Assembly (NCBI GenBank): GCA_002427885.1
Contig: DIZI01000023.1
Coordinates: 1 to 26,671 of the forward strand
Origin: Paludibacter sp. UBA6032
GTDB taxonomy: Bacteria > Bacteroidota > Bacteroidia > Bacteroidales > Paludibacteraceae
Length of the DNA stretch: 26,671 bases
Reading direction: 5' to 3'
Positions 8,641-17,268 of this stretch are shown here, piece by piece. Each line of letters begins with the position of its first letter. The stretch's first letter is position 1. Both the position numbers and the translations under genes were made by a program. A model generated the notes under the pieces. It had not been told where the DNA came from, searched no databases, and saw nothing but the letters and a program-made list of their open reading frames with translations.

Positions 8641-8648
8641 CAAAGATA
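8641..8648 (-). promoter_or_regulatory. -7 box for the dehydratase gene
   Basis: CAAAGATA reads TATCTTTG on the minus strand, a full match to TAnnTTTG and followed by GCGCTC. It is 29 bases upstream of the ATG at 8611, predicting a leader of about 25 bases. No clear -33 element was found. Confidence 0.55.
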
Positions 8649-8891
8649 ACTTTAAAAAGTGAAAAATACAGTGAATAGAGTCAAATTAGTATTATATAAT
8701 ATAAAATTTAGCAATAACTACCTTATATATATCTGAAATACAGATTCATATGTTATTCAATTTTGGGTAAGCAAATCATATCAATTATTCACTATTTTAA
8801 AATTGAAAAGCTGAAATCGCAGTAATTTTCATCATTTTAGATTCCATTTTTCAAAATCATCAAAAAAACAATAAATTGAAAATATAATCCA

Positions 8892-8899
8892 TATCTTTG
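8892..8899 (+). promoter_or_regulatory. -7 box for panB
   Basis: TATCTTTG is a full match to the Bacteroidota -7 consensus, 26 bases before the panB ATG. The -33 region is poor. Confidence 0.55.
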
Positions 8900-8925
8900 C
8901 GGTCTCAATTAATAAAACTAAGAGT

Positions 8926-9744
8926 ATGTCAATACATAGCGAAGACTCAAGAAGAGTTACCACCCAACGATTGTTGGAAATGAAACATCGTGGAGAAAAA
9001 ATAAGCATGCTTACAGCTTATGATTTCACGATGGGCAATATTGTAGATCAGGCAGGAGTAGATATTGTTTTAGTAGGAGATTCGGCATCAAATGTTATGT
9101 GTGGAAATACCACCACTTTACCCATAACTTTGGATCAAATGATTTTTCTGGCTAAATCGGTAGTACGTGGAGTTAAACGGGCATTGGTAGTTGTTGATAT
9201 GCCATTCGGAAGTTATCAGGGAAATTCCAGGGAAGCTCTGGCCTCTGCTATACGCATAATGAAAGAAACGCATGGAGATTGTTTGAAAGTGGAAGGCGGA
9301 GAGGAAATACTGGAATCGGTTAAACGAATTTTAAGTGCCGGAATACCTGTTATGGGACATTTGGGATTAATGCCTCAGTCTATTAACAAGTATGGATCCT
9401 ATACAGTTAGAGCAAAAGAAGACCTTGAAGCTGAAAAGCTAATTAAAGATGCACACTTACTTGAAGAAGCCGGTTGTTTTGCTATTGTTTTGGAAAAGAT
9501 ACCTGCAACACTGGCTAAACAAGTAGCATCCGAATTAAGCATTCCCATTATTGGTATAGGTGCCGGTGGCGGCGTTGATGGCCAGGTATTGGTTTTGCAT
9601 GATATGATCGGACTAACACAAGATTTTTCACCCCGCTTTCTTCGTCGGTATGCCAATTTACAAAGCATAATGAACCAGGCTATCGAACATTATGTAGAAG
9701 ATGTAAAATCCGGCGATTTTCCAAATGAAAATGAACAATATTAA
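8926..9744 (+). CDS. panB: 3-methyl-2-oxobutanoate hydroxymethyltransferase
   Basis: PanB (ketopantoate hydroxymethyltransferase) transfers a hydroxymethyl group from 5,10-methylenetetrahydrofolate to 2-oxoisovalerate, the first committed step of pantothenate and CoA synthesis. The 272-aa length is typical. Family signatures include KISMLTAYDF (~25-34), VLVGDSASNVMCG (~48-60; Mg-binding Asp in GDS), TTLPITLDQM (~63-72), VVVDMPFGSYQ (~88-98; second metal-ligand Asp) and GHLGLMPQSINKYG in the middle. FAIVLEKIP carries the probable catalytic Glu, and PIIGIGAGGGVDGQVLVLHD is the late substrate-binding segment. It is a single plus-strand gene between minus-strand neighbours and ends at a strong bidirectional terminator. 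coaE, the last CoA step, lies 10 kb away and is not linked by operon. Confidence 0.97.
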   Translation: MSIHSEDSRRVTTQRLLEMKHRGEKISMLTAYDFTMGNIVDQAGVDIVLVGDSASNVMCGNTTTLPITLDQMIFLAKSVVRGVKRALVVVDMPFGSYQGNSREALASAIRIMKETHGDCLKVEGGEEILESVKRILSAGIPVMGHLGLMPQSINKYGSYTVRAKEDLEAEKLIKDAHLLEEAGCFAIVLEKIPATLAKQVASELSIPIIGIGAGGGVDGQVLVLHDMIGLTQDFSPRFLRRYANLQSIMNQAIEHYVEDVKSGDFPNENEQY

Positions 9745-9761
9745 ATTTCGTTCTGCCAAAT

Positions 9762-9803
9762 AAAAAAAATGCTTCCGGCTACTAAGTCGGAAGCATTTTT
9801 TTT
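9762..9803. terminator. Bidirectional intrinsic terminator, panB / yebC
   Basis: A perfect 16-bp stem pairs 9762-9777 with 9788-9803 around a 10-base loop (core ATGCTTCCG / CGGAAGCAT). A-tracts and T-tracts form the outer stem, so it would work in both directions between the convergent panB and YebC-family genes. Confidence 0.9.
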
Positions 9804-9814
9804 ATTTCGATAAA

Positions 9815-10531
9815 CTATTCTTCAATCATGTTATGATAAACATTCTGAACATCCTCGTCATCTTCAATTTTATCAAGCAATTTCATAACCTGAGCTTTTT
9901 GTTCTTCGTTAAGTTCTTTCATATCATTTGGAATCCGTTCGAACTCAGCACTTAAAATCTCAAACCCATTTTCTTCAAGAAATTTTTGTATTAATGAATA
10001 TGATTGAAAATCACCATATAACACAATACCATCTTCTTCTTCCACCAATTCATCCACTCCAAAATCGATTAATTCCAATTCAAGATCTTCGAGAGAAACA
10101 CCTTCTTTGAATGCTATTTTAAAAACACATTTATGATCAAACAAAAACTGTAAAGAACCTGTTATCCCCAATGATCCACCGTTACGATTAAAATAGCTCC
10201 GTATATTAGCCACAGTACGAGTCGGATTATCTGTAGCCGTTTCCACCACTACAGCAATTCCGTTTGGTCCATATCCTTCATAAACAACTTCTTTGTATTC
10301 GGACTCATCTCTTGAGATAGCTTTCTTAATTGCACGCTCCACATTTTCCTTGGGCATATTTTCCTTCTTCGTGGTTTGGATCACCATTCTTAATCGCGGA
10401 TTTGTATCCGGATCCGGTCCACCCTCCCGAACTGCTATTGTGATTTGTTTTCCCAGTTTAGTAAAAACGCGAGCCATATTACCCCATCGTTTCATCTTTG
10501 TCGCCTTTCTGTATTCGTACGCTCTTCCCAT
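9815..10531 (-). CDS. yebC: YebC/TACO1-family (DUF28) protein
   Basis: This is a three-domain YebC/PmpR/TACO1-family protein (238 aa, standard length). The N-terminal block MGRAYEYRKATKMKRWGNMA with VFTKLGKQI and GPDPDTNPRLR (up to ~45) is diagnostic, as is KENMPKENVERAIKKA (~56-71). The acidic C-terminal region (DKIEDDEDVQNVYHNM, ~220-235) matches the family. Members have been described both as transcriptional regulators and, more recently, as translation factors acting on stalled or proline-rich peptides. The sequence alone does not decide between these. The start ATG at 10531 is fixed by the conserved MGRA N-terminus. The gene has its own upstream -7 box and shares a terminator with panB. 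Confidence 0.93.
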   Translation of the reverse strand: MGRAYEYRKATKMKRWGNMARVFTKLGKQITIAVREGGPDPDTNPRLRMVIQTTKKENMPKENVERAIKKAISRDESEYKEVVYEGYGPNGIAVVVETATDNPTRTVANIRSYFNRNGGSLGITGSLQFLFDHKCVFKIAFKEGVSLEDLELELIDFGVDELVEEEDGIVLYGDFQSYSLIQKFLEENGFEILSAEFERIPNDMKELNEEQKAQVMKLLDKIEDDEDVQNVYHNMIEE

Positions 10532-10602
10532 ATATACTAATTTACTATTTACATTTAAAACCAGAGACTTGTGATTAATGACCTAAAACACATTTCGTTC
10601 CG

Positions 10603-10610
10603 CAAAAGTA
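10603..10610 (-). promoter_or_regulatory. -7 box for the YebC-family gene
   Basis: CAAAAGTA reads TACTTTTG on the minus strand, a full TAnnTTTG match identical to the smpB box. It lies 71 bases upstream of the ATG at 10531. No good -33 element at normal spacing was seen. Confidence 0.45.
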
Positions 10611-10684
10611 TTAAAACACTTGCAAAGAACCATCTTTTTTTTGATTTTTTTTAAAATTCAATTCAATTATACAACATCCATTTC

Positions 10685-12217
10685 TTAAATAACACAATTG
10701 CAATCTTGTCTCTTTTTCCTCATAATCAGTCCATTTTCCGGAATTATCTGATCTAAAACGAATGTCACTCCCAGAGAAAAGTTGGCATTTTTTGAGTTAT
10801 ATGGAATAGGTATTTTTACATCCCAATTCTGTGGATTTATTTTTTTTAGTGCCAAAGTTGATTTTTGGAACGCAATAAAATCTGCTGCAGCAAACCAATG
10901 AATAAATCCGGTTCTAACTCCAATACCTGCACCAATAGATGAAAATTGTCCACCCAGAATTGAATAACTTAAAGAAGTGTTCAACCATTTAACTGGTTTG
11001 GCATTGATTGAAGCGGTAATTTCCTCGTTAAGTATCTTTTTAGAAATAATTGTACTTGATAATAAACCAAAACTTAAATGATAATCCGGCAAACTGTATT
11101 CTGCTCCAAAGTTTATTCTTGTTGGTGTATATGTTGTATACAGATTATTGGTTTTGCTAACAGTTGAATTTGTCTGAACAGCATTTAAAAGAGAATCGAC
11201 CAGTGAATTAGCAGTTGTAAATTTATTAATGACCGGTACAAAGCTATTTAATCCGGTTATGCTATCAATTTGTCCGATACCGTTAAATGAATAATCAATT
11301 TTATAATTTATATTTTGAGTATTTGCTTTCCAACGTATAAATCCAAAGTCGATGACAGCGGCTGAGATCGACAAATCATTTGCAGGCTTAAAAACAACTC
11401 CCAAATCACAACCAACTCCGGTACCGGAGGGTTTAAACAAATCAGCTACAGATGTCGGATAGGTGCTACTGAATGACGAAAAGTTGTTTCCAATTTCCAC
11501 CTGATAAGGACTCGAGATATTGGCTGATCCTTCTCCCTTAATAGACCACTTCTCAACTCCTGCTTCCATTTTGAGTAATTTATTCGAATTAGACACATTA
11601 CCAAATCCTGTTAACAGTTTCAACTTAACACCTACCGACCACTTATTATCTATGTTTTTTGCATATCCAAATGCTGCTTCAGAATAAGCACTTACATCAG
11701 TCTGAAGCATCGAAAAATCAAAAGAATTATTATTTATCTGAGGTGTACCTAAAATAGAAACCAGAAGAAAATCTTTGGGTATATCTATTCCGGCTACAAG
11801 TTTTTCAGTAAGAGAAAAACTCCAGAATCCGGTTTTATGCTTAAACCCAAAAGACAGAAGATTTATTTGTAGGTTTCCCCGAAAATCAGTTATCGGTTTC
11901 AACTTATTGATAACATTTGGGATATTTCCTCCTGTCGGATGCAGAAAGGAAACAGTCTCTCCATTGTAATTATATATTAGATCTTTTAGAGTAACCGAGT
12001 TATTACCAATACTTGCTTGTGCGAGGCCAAGAACAGGTAAACTTAAATAATAATATGCAGTTGGTTGAAAAGCCGGATTAAGTAAATGGCGTAGCGGCAC
12101 ATCTTCCATGAAATACATTGTATTAACCTGTTGAGCTCCTACAATGACCGGAAAAATGCTAAAATAAAATATAATAATCAAGCTTTTTAATGTAGGTTTC
12201 TTCAAAATGCAAAACAA
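10685..12217 (-). CDS. DUF5723-like outer-membrane beta-barrel protein
   Basis: This appears to be a predicted outer-membrane barrel of the Bacteroidota DUF5723 type (510 aa); its function is unknown. A hydrophobic signal sequence (residues ~11-28, ending VGAQ) precedes MYFMEDVPLRHLLNPAFQP, a segment typical of the family. The rest is alternating beta-strand sequence with many G/N/S turns and a late segment (IRTGFIHWFAAADFIAF) suggestive of closing strands. There is no ATG at the 5' end. The frame opens with TTG at 12217, and a second TTG at 12205 would give MKKPTLKSLIIIFYF, a more classical signal peptide. The gene begins 8 bases after the lipoprotein stop, so the two are almost certainly cotranscribed and probably act together at the outer membrane. 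Confidence 0.75.
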   Translation of the reverse strand: MFCILKKPTLKSLIIIFYFSIFPVIVGAQQVNTMYFMEDVPLRHLLNPAFQPTAYYYLSLPVLGLAQASIGNNSVTLKDLIYNYNGETVSFLHPTGGNIPNVINKLKPITDFRGNLQINLLSFGFKHKTGFWSFSLTEKLVAGIDIPKDFLLVSILGTPQINNNSFDFSMLQTDVSAYSEAAFGYAKNIDNKWSVGVKLKLLTGFGNVSNSNKLLKMEAGVEKWSIKGEGSANISSPYQVEIGNNFSSFSSTYPTSVADLFKPSGTGVGCDLGVVFKPANDLSISAAVIDFGFIRWKANTQNINYKIDYSFNGIGQIDSITGLNSFVPVINKFTTANSLVDSLLNAVQTNSTVSKTNNLYTTYTPTRINFGAEYSLPDYHLSFGLLSSTIISKKILNEEITASINAKPVKWLNTSLSYSILGGQFSSIGAGIGVRTGFIHWFAAADFIAFQKSTLALKKINPQNWDVKIPIPYNSKNANFSLGVTFVLDQIIPENGLIMRKKRQDCNCVI

Positions 12218-12225
12218 TTGGAAGT

Positions 12226-13896
12226 TTATTTTTTACTTTTAGTATTCACTTTCCCATTAACAAAAACACCTACTTTTAAATTAAAAGTATTCGACTTTGT
12301 AAAATATATATTCGAATTGACATCGGCACCTGCAACACGAACTTTATACGCAATTTTAGTTGCTTTACGAATTTCAGCTAATTGGTCCTTCGTAACTGTA
12401 ATAACAACTTGTTGGTTTGTTTCCTTTCCTTTCTGAACAATTCCATTCGCATCGACTTCTCCCGCATTCATTTCATAAAATTTAGTGAAATCTGTCGATG
12501 GATTTATTTCTTTACCTAAAGAATCAAGCAATGAAATTGATAATTCAGTTTTTACCGGTAGACCGTTGGAAACATTCAGCACCAATGAGGTGGATTGGAT
12601 ATCTGCAATCGTGAATTGATCCAGTACGTCGGCAAGAGTTTTGAATATGTTATTAATGGTATCGTTAAGCTGATAATAACTTCCGGCACCAAACTGTAAA
12701 GGAATGGTTGTTTTGAGGTACACCTTTATTTTACCATCGGGAGTAATAAAATTTTGTGTATGATCACTTACCGTATCATTAAATGCAGTAAACTTATATT
12801 CAAGCGTTTTCGGTTTATTAGCAATTAACTTATCCGTTTGACCCCAGTCTTTGTCAAAAGTCCGCAGTCTTAACGTAGCTGTGTCCCCGGGAAGGGCGGG
12901 TTTATTATCAAAAAAACTGGTGAACGTTTTTGTGCCATCAAATTGAGCATAAACAGTATCGGTTGTCGTGAAAGCTTTTAAATAATCCAGACGGAAACCT
13001 AATTTCATTCCAATATTACTGACAGCAGAAATATCAATTTGCGGATTGTATAATTTAAACACCCCGTTTGGTAATTTTGTATCCAGTTCAAGAGCAATTT
13101 GTTGGGCAGTTGAGGCAATTTTTGATAAATCGAACTTGCCGTACATAACTCTCCAATCCAGTTTATTAAATGTAAATTCAATATTTATCTTAGAATTCGG
13201 ACCAACAGTTAAAGGAGCACTTCCACTATTTGCATCCAATTTAATCCCAAGAGGTATACCATTGGCACCACCAGAAGTATTCATGACAAAATTAACAAAA
13301 CTCACATTTTCAGTTTGATTAAATGCTTTGGGTGAAAATTCAAAAGAGCTTGAACTTCCATCAAGCATCCTCAATTTTCCTTCAGAAAAAGAAAGGGTCA
13401 TTTTAAGATTTCCGGGATTAATATCCAGATTTTCAACTGTTATTTTAATTCCTAAAGTCGCTGATGCTATTTTTATGCTATCTATTCGTTCTGTTGCTAC
13501 AACTTTATTTAGTCCCAGATCAAAATCCTGATCACTGTAGATGGATGGTATATCGAAATTAGCCGGAAAAGTCACAACAGCTCCCGGAGACAGATTAATT
13601 GTTTTAGTGAGGATGGGCGGAATTTCAGTCAGATTTAAAACCGGAAATATAAATTCCGTACTGTCAAAACTCTGAAAACTGATTTCATTTGTATTATTTG
13701 TAAACAGATGTTGGCTATCATTATTTGCCAATATATCTCCCAAATTAACGCTTGCACCACCCAATGGCACTACCAAACTTGGATCTATACTTATTTCGGG
13801 TGAAATATTATGTAAATCAATATTGGCTTCGCAAGAAACAAAAAAGAGAGAAAGAGAAAATAGAATGATCTCAAAATATTTAATTGTTCGAATCAT
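12226..13896 (-). CDS. Predicted envelope lipoprotein of unknown function
   Basis: The protein is 556 aa. It starts with a lipoprotein signal peptide: basic MIRTIKYFE, a hydrophobic core, then LFFVSC with the lipidated Cys at residue 22. The mature part has no recognised catalytic motif. It is rich in beta-prone sequence, Asn, Asp, Thr and hydrophobics. Several stretches have the form of amphipathic strands (for example VVTFPANFDIPS and KINIEFTFNKLDW), suggesting beta-sandwich domains. No transmembrane helix follows the signal. The start at 13896 is supported by a -7 box 54 bases upstream. It is the first gene of a two-gene unit with the DUF5723-like barrel. It may be a surface or periplasmic partner of that barrel, but this rests only on adjacency. 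Confidence 0.7.
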   Translation of the reverse strand: MIRTIKYFEIILFSLSLFFVSCEANIDLHNISPEISIDPSLVVPLGGASVNLGDILANNDSQHLFTNNTNEISFQSFDSTEFIFPVLNLTEIPPILTKTINLSPGAVVTFPANFDIPSIYSDQDFDLGLNKVVATERIDSIKIASATLGIKITVENLDINPGNLKMTLSFSEGKLRMLDGSSSSFEFSPKAFNQTENVSFVNFVMNTSGGANGIPLGIKLDANSGSAPLTVGPNSKINIEFTFNKLDWRVMYGKFDLSKIASTAQQIALELDTKLPNGVFKLYNPQIDISAVSNIGMKLGFRLDYLKAFTTTDTVYAQFDGTKTFTSFFDNKPALPGDTATLRLRTFDKDWGQTDKLIANKPKTLEYKFTAFNDTVSDHTQNFITPDGKIKVYLKTTIPLQFGAGSYYQLNDTINNIFKTLADVLDQFTIADIQSTSLVLNVSNGLPVKTELSISLLDSLGKEINPSTDFTKFYEMNAGEVDANGIVQKGKETNQQVVITVTKDQLAEIRKATKIAYKVRVAGADVNSNIYFTKSNTFNLKVGVFVNGKVNTKSKK

Positions 13897-13950
13897 CTGT
13901 ATGCTTATCTATTTGGAGGGGATAAAGGTCAAATTAAAATAAAGTAAATA

Positions 13951-13958
13951 CAAAGATA
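13951..13958 (-). promoter_or_regulatory. -7 box for the lipoprotein-barrel operon
   Basis: CAAAGATA reads TATCTTTG on the minus strand, a full consensus match, 54 bases upstream of the lipoprotein ATG. Predicted leader is about 50 bases. Confidence 0.5.
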
Positions 13959-14005
13959 CGTAACTTTATTTAGTGAATGATTAAATTGTAAACTTACAAA
14001 AGGCT

Positions 14006-15400
14006 TTATTTAGGCAAATTAACCAGATAAACAGTTTCGGTTGCACGGGTTAATGCAGTATAAAACCAACGGTAAAAATCACTGTTCAATTGGTCGTCAT
14101 TAATTTGTCCGGGATCGATAAAAACTTTTTTCCATTGTCCACCTTGTGCTTTATGGCAGGTTACCGCATAGGCGAATTTAACCTGAAGCGCATTGTAATA
14201 CTCATTATCAAGCACTTTCCTATACAATTCCTTTTTAGTTGTAATCTCGGGAAAATCTTCGGATACCGCTTTGAAAAGTGTATTCGTCATTTCATTCATT
14301 GCAGCAGGAGAATCAGCCTGTAAAGCATCGAGCCAGATACGGGCATCAATTTCCCATTCATAATCCAGCGAACGCAAAGTCAGATCTACAAATCGGAAAC
14401 CATACATTTCATTATATTTCCGTACACGCACAACCTGCAAAATATCTCCGTTAGCAATAAAATCAATTTCTTTATAAGGCTTATTCCAAAAATAATTATT
14501 GCGGGTCACCATCAGTAAATCACCGTTTGTCAGTTCATCTTCCTTCATCATAACCCGTGCACGAATACCGTTATTATAAATATTTGCACGTTTATTCGAC
14601 CGCGTAACTACAATTGTGTCCTCTACTCCCACTCCATCATAAGCCCGTTGAATTTCGTCAATTAATTCCATACCATTCAATTTCTGAATATCATCAAATC
14701 CGTCTAATTCAAAATGAGGAAACCCGGCTGTATGTTCTTCAAGTAATTGTTGACGAAGCAAGGTGGCATTATGTAAAATACCGCTCTCCAATGCCTGACG
14801 AACCACATGTGTTAAGGTAAATTCATGCACATTAAGTCCGTAACCAAGTAATTTATCCGGTTCCAGAGCCGGACTGTGCGGTTGCATAATCGGAGGTAAC
14901 TGAGCCGTATCGCCCAATAATAAGAGACTACAACCATCGCTGCTATAAACAAACTGAACTAAATCATCTAATAAACGACCTGAACCAAAAGCTGTTTCAG
15001 AACCGGTATTTGAAATCATGGAAGCCTCATCGACAATAAAAAGTGTGTGGGTGTTCAGATTATCTGATAATTGGAAGCGGAATTCCGACATGGATTTTTG
15101 CCGGTAAATTTTCTTATGAATGGTAAAAGCCGGAAATCCTGAATAACCTGAAATTACTTTCGCGGCGCGACCGGTTGGAGCCAACAAAATGGTTTTTTGT
15201 TTTAATTCATTTAGTGATCTCACCAGGGCACTGACAACTGACGTTTTTCCGGTTCCTGCATACCCCTTTAACAAAAAAATTTTATCCTTATCCGTCGACA
15301 TCAAAAAAACGCCAAGCTCATCAATCAGTCTTGTCTGTTGTTCGGTTGGTTCAAACGGAAGTTGAGCCAGTATGCGGGATGCGATAAAATTTTGTAACAT
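14006..15400 (-). CDS. Superfamily 1 DNA helicase, RecD-like AAA ATPase
   Basis: This is a cytoplasmic DNA-dependent ATPase/helicase of the RecD/Pif1-like SF1B group (464 aa). Motifs in order: EPTEQQTRLI (Q-motif region, ~17-26), Walker A LKGYAGTGKTS (44-54), APTGRAAKV (~74-82), Walker B VDEASMIS (123-130), and LLLGDTAQLPPI (161-171). The C-terminal UvrD_C_2-type end has YAVTCHKAQGGQW (~410-422) and WFYTALTRA (~445-453). At 464 aa it is far shorter than RecD2 and has no N-terminal extension or RecBC partner nearby, so it is probably a stand-alone repair or replication-support helicase. The ATG at 15400 lies only 4 bases from a consensus -7 box, suggesting a leaderless transcript. Confidence 0.9.
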   Translation of the reverse strand: MLQNFIASRILAQLPFEPTEQQTRLIDELGVFLMSTDKDKIFLLKGYAGTGKTSVVSALVRSLNELKQKTILLAPTGRAAKVISGYSGFPAFTIHKKIYRQKSMSEFRFQLSDNLNTHTLFIVDEASMISNTGSETAFGSGRLLDDLVQFVYSSDGCSLLLLGDTAQLPPIMQPHSPALEPDKLLGYGLNVHEFTLTHVVRQALESGILHNATLLRQQLLEEHTAGFPHFELDGFDDIQKLNGMELIDEIQRAYDGVGVEDTIVVTRSNKRANIYNNGIRARVMMKEDELTNGDLLMVTRNNYFWNKPYKEIDFIANGDILQVVRVRKYNEMYGFRFVDLTLRSLDYEWEIDARIWLDALQADSPAAMNEMTNTLFKAVSEDFPEITTKKELYRKVLDNEYYNALQVKFAYAVTCHKAQGGQWKKVFIDPGQINDDQLNSDFYRWFYTALTRATETVYLVNLPK

Positions 15401-15404
15401 ATTG

Positions 15405-15412
15405 CAAAGATA
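15405..15412 (-). promoter_or_regulatory. -7 box abutting the helicase start codon
   Basis: CAAAGATA reads TATCTTTG on the minus strand and ends 4 bases before the ATG at 15400. Transcription starting 5-7 bases downstream would fall on or next to the start codon. Confidence 0.5.
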
Positions 15413-15484
15413 ATCATAAGCAACAAATAATTATCCATTACAGATTTTCCTCTAGAAAACAAATGATTTATCAACATATTTAAA

Positions 15485-15530
15485 ATAAAAAAGGAAGCCA
15501 TCTCTTATGGAGACAACTTCCTTTTATTTG
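15485..15530 (-). terminator. Terminator of the OmpA/TSP3 gene
   Basis: AAAAGGAAG (15489-15497) pairs with CTTCCTTTT (15517-15525). An inner TCTC...GAGA pair extends the stem. On the minus strand the hairpin is followed by a T-rich run. It lies just after the OmpA stop and before the helicase promoter. Confidence 0.75.
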
Positions 15531-15548
15531 GTTCTGTGTTAAAAAATA

Positions 15549-17231
15549 TTACTCTTCAAAAGTTACAACAAATTCCACACGTCTGTTCATTGCTTTTCCT
15601 GCTGAGGTATTATTTGAAGCTACCGGTGTAGTTTCACCATATCCTTTGGAAGTAATTTTAACTTCGCTGACTCCCTTAGAAATTAAATAGGCACGAACTG
15701 AAGCGGCTCTTTCATTTGAAAGATTCATGTTATAATCATCTCCACCAACATTATCGGTATGACCCTGAACTTCAATCAGGTAAGTTGGATTAAGAATAAG
15801 TGCATTGGCAATCTGATTCAATAAATTAAACGAAGACGGTTTAATGTTTGCTTTTGCCGTTTCGAATTGAATTCCCTGCAATGCTTTTTTGAATAATGTT
15901 TTTACTTCTTTCTTCACTTCCGGACATCCATTATTAGATGCGGTACCTGAAATTTTAGGACATTTGTCAAGATAATCGGCAATTCCATCACCATCAGTAT
16001 CTATCGGACAGCCATCAAGGCCAACTTTTCCAAAAGCTGCTGCAGGTGTGTTCGGACATTTATCAAGATAATCAGCAACACCGTCGCCGTCTGTATCCAA
16101 TGCACAACCGTTTACATCAATCTTTCCAAAAGCTGCTGCAGGTGTGTTCGGACATTTATCTAAATAATCAGGGACACCATCACCATCTGTGTCTAAGGGA
16201 CAACCATTTGCGTCAACTTTTCCATAAGCTGCTGCCGGTGTGTTCGGACATTTATCAAATTCATCAGCTACACCATCACCATCTTTATCTATACTACAAC
16301 CGGTAACATCGACTTTCGTTCCTGCCGGTGTATTCGGGCATTTATCCAGATAATCGGCTACTCCGTCTCCATCACCATCGACCGGACAACCGGCTGCATC
16401 AACCTGAACATTGGGAGGTGTATTTGAACATTTGTCTAAATAATCAGGGATTCCATCACCATCCGTATCTACAGGACATCCTTTTTCATCCACTTTTACA
16501 TCAATGGGAGTTTCAGGACATTTATCATATTTATCAGCAACACCATCATTATCTGTATCTTTCAGTTTTCCAAAACTAAAAATTAAACTGAATATGTGTT
16601 GACCATAAGCGTCATTTCCCGCTTGACTGTAAGGGTGTGCAGGAGTTCCAAAAAAAACATTTTCAATACCTCCACTTCTGTTTTGATCGTGAACATCGCT
16701 ACTGGTAAGTGTATAAAGATACTGATATTGAATGGCAATTCGTTTTGAAATATTATATTTCAATCCAACTCCGACCGGAAGAATCAAATCGGTTCCTCCT
16801 ATTATTATTGTCGGATCCGGTTCTGCAGAATTACTGGTGGCATAGGTTGCTAAACCAAGTCCTAAAGAAAGAAAGGGAGAGAAAGGAGATTCTTTCTTTA
16901 AAATATACCCATTATTAAATTTATATTGTGTAAACAAAGAAGCATCAAACTTACGTCCGATAAACATATTTGAAGGATCTTTCCAGTAACCATAATCACC
17001 ATAGGTTCCTTGCAATCCAAGATTAAAAGAAGGATTTACATAATAGGAGAGTGTTAATCCAATTCCCGGGTTCATTCCTTGTCTGAAATCAAAGATTCCA
17101 TTTCCGTAATCACCATTATATTCCGTTCTGAGAGCACTTGCGCCAACAGCAAACTTATTGTCTGCATTTTGAGCATTCATAAATTGTAAAGTGACTAATG
17201 TTGCCATTAGTAACAAATGTTTTGTTTTCAT
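15549..17231 (-). CDS. OmpA-family protein with thrombospondin type 3 repeats
   Basis: This is an outer-membrane protein tethered to peptidoglycan (560 aa from the chosen start). A signal peptide (MKTKHLLLMATLVTLQF, cleavage near NAQ) leads into an N-terminal beta-barrel-like domain (~25-220; many G/Y strands). Seven calcium-binding TSP3-type repeats (~225-440) follow, each like DTDGDGVADYLDKCPNTP. The OmpA C-terminal domain comes last, with IQFETAKANI, GHTDNVGGDDYNMNLSNERAASVRAYL and NRRVEF carrying the peptidoglycan-binding Asp/Arg positions. An in-frame GTG at 17264 would add 11 residues, but it falls at the predicted transcription start and spoils the signal peptide, so the ATG at 17231 is preferred. 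The likely role is envelope stability; calcium binding in the stalk is inferred from the repeat family. Confidence 0.93.
   Translation of the reverse strand: MKTKHLLLMATLVTLQFMNAQNADNKFAVGASALRTEYNGDYGNGIFDFRQGMNPGIGLTLSYYVNPSFNLGLQGTYGDYGYWKDPSNMFIGRKFDASLFTQYKFNNGYILKKESPFSPFLSLGLGLATYATSNSAEPDPTIIIGGTDLILPVGVGLKYNISKRIAIQYQYLYTLTSSDVHDQNRSGGIENVFFGTPAHPYSQAGNDAYGQHIFSLIFSFGKLKDTDNDGVADKYDKCPETPIDVKVDEKGCPVDTDGDGIPDYLDKCSNTPPNVQVDAAGCPVDGDGDGVADYLDKCPNTPAGTKVDVTGCSIDKDGDGVADEFDKCPNTPAAAYGKVDANGCPLDTDGDGVPDYLDKCPNTPAAAFGKIDVNGCALDTDGDGVADYLDKCPNTPAAAFGKVGLDGCPIDTDGDGIADYLDKCPKISGTASNNGCPEVKKEVKTLFKKALQGIQFETAKANIKPSSFNLLNQIANALILNPTYLIEVQGHTDNVGGDDYNMNLSNERAASVRAYLISKGVSEVKITSKGYGETTPVASNNTSAGKAMNRRVEFVVTFEE
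15925..16559 (-). repeat. Tandem TSP3-coding repeats (~96 nt)
   Basis: Seven coding repeats of about 30-34 residues have the core D-x-D-G-D-G-x-x-D-x-x-D-K-C-P. The central units are nearly identical in DNA. A 38-base block at 16027-16064 recurs exactly at 16123-16160 (offset 96), with a close third copy from 16219. This points to recent unit duplication or homogenisation. Confidence 0.85.
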
Positions 17232-17268
17232 ATTTATAGATATTATTTGTGAATGGATTTCCACTTTG

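Larger units (their letters stand above)
8612..8925. other. Divergent promoter region, dehydratase / panB
   Basis: This 314-base, AT-rich intergenic stretch separates two divergent genes. It holds one -7 box facing each way, listed separately, with about 240 bases between them. No RNA gene, ORF or strong hairpin was seen in the middle. Confidence 0.6.

Noticed and set aside
16046..16579. Plus-strand His/Leu-rich ORFs opposite the OmpA gene
   Set aside because: They are antisense shadows of the TSP3 repeats; the repeated pattern is imposed by the coding repeats on the other strand.
17232..17264. GTG start adding 11 residues to the OmpA protein
   Set aside because: It lies at the predicted transcription start and precedes a clean signal peptide beginning at the ATG at 17231.
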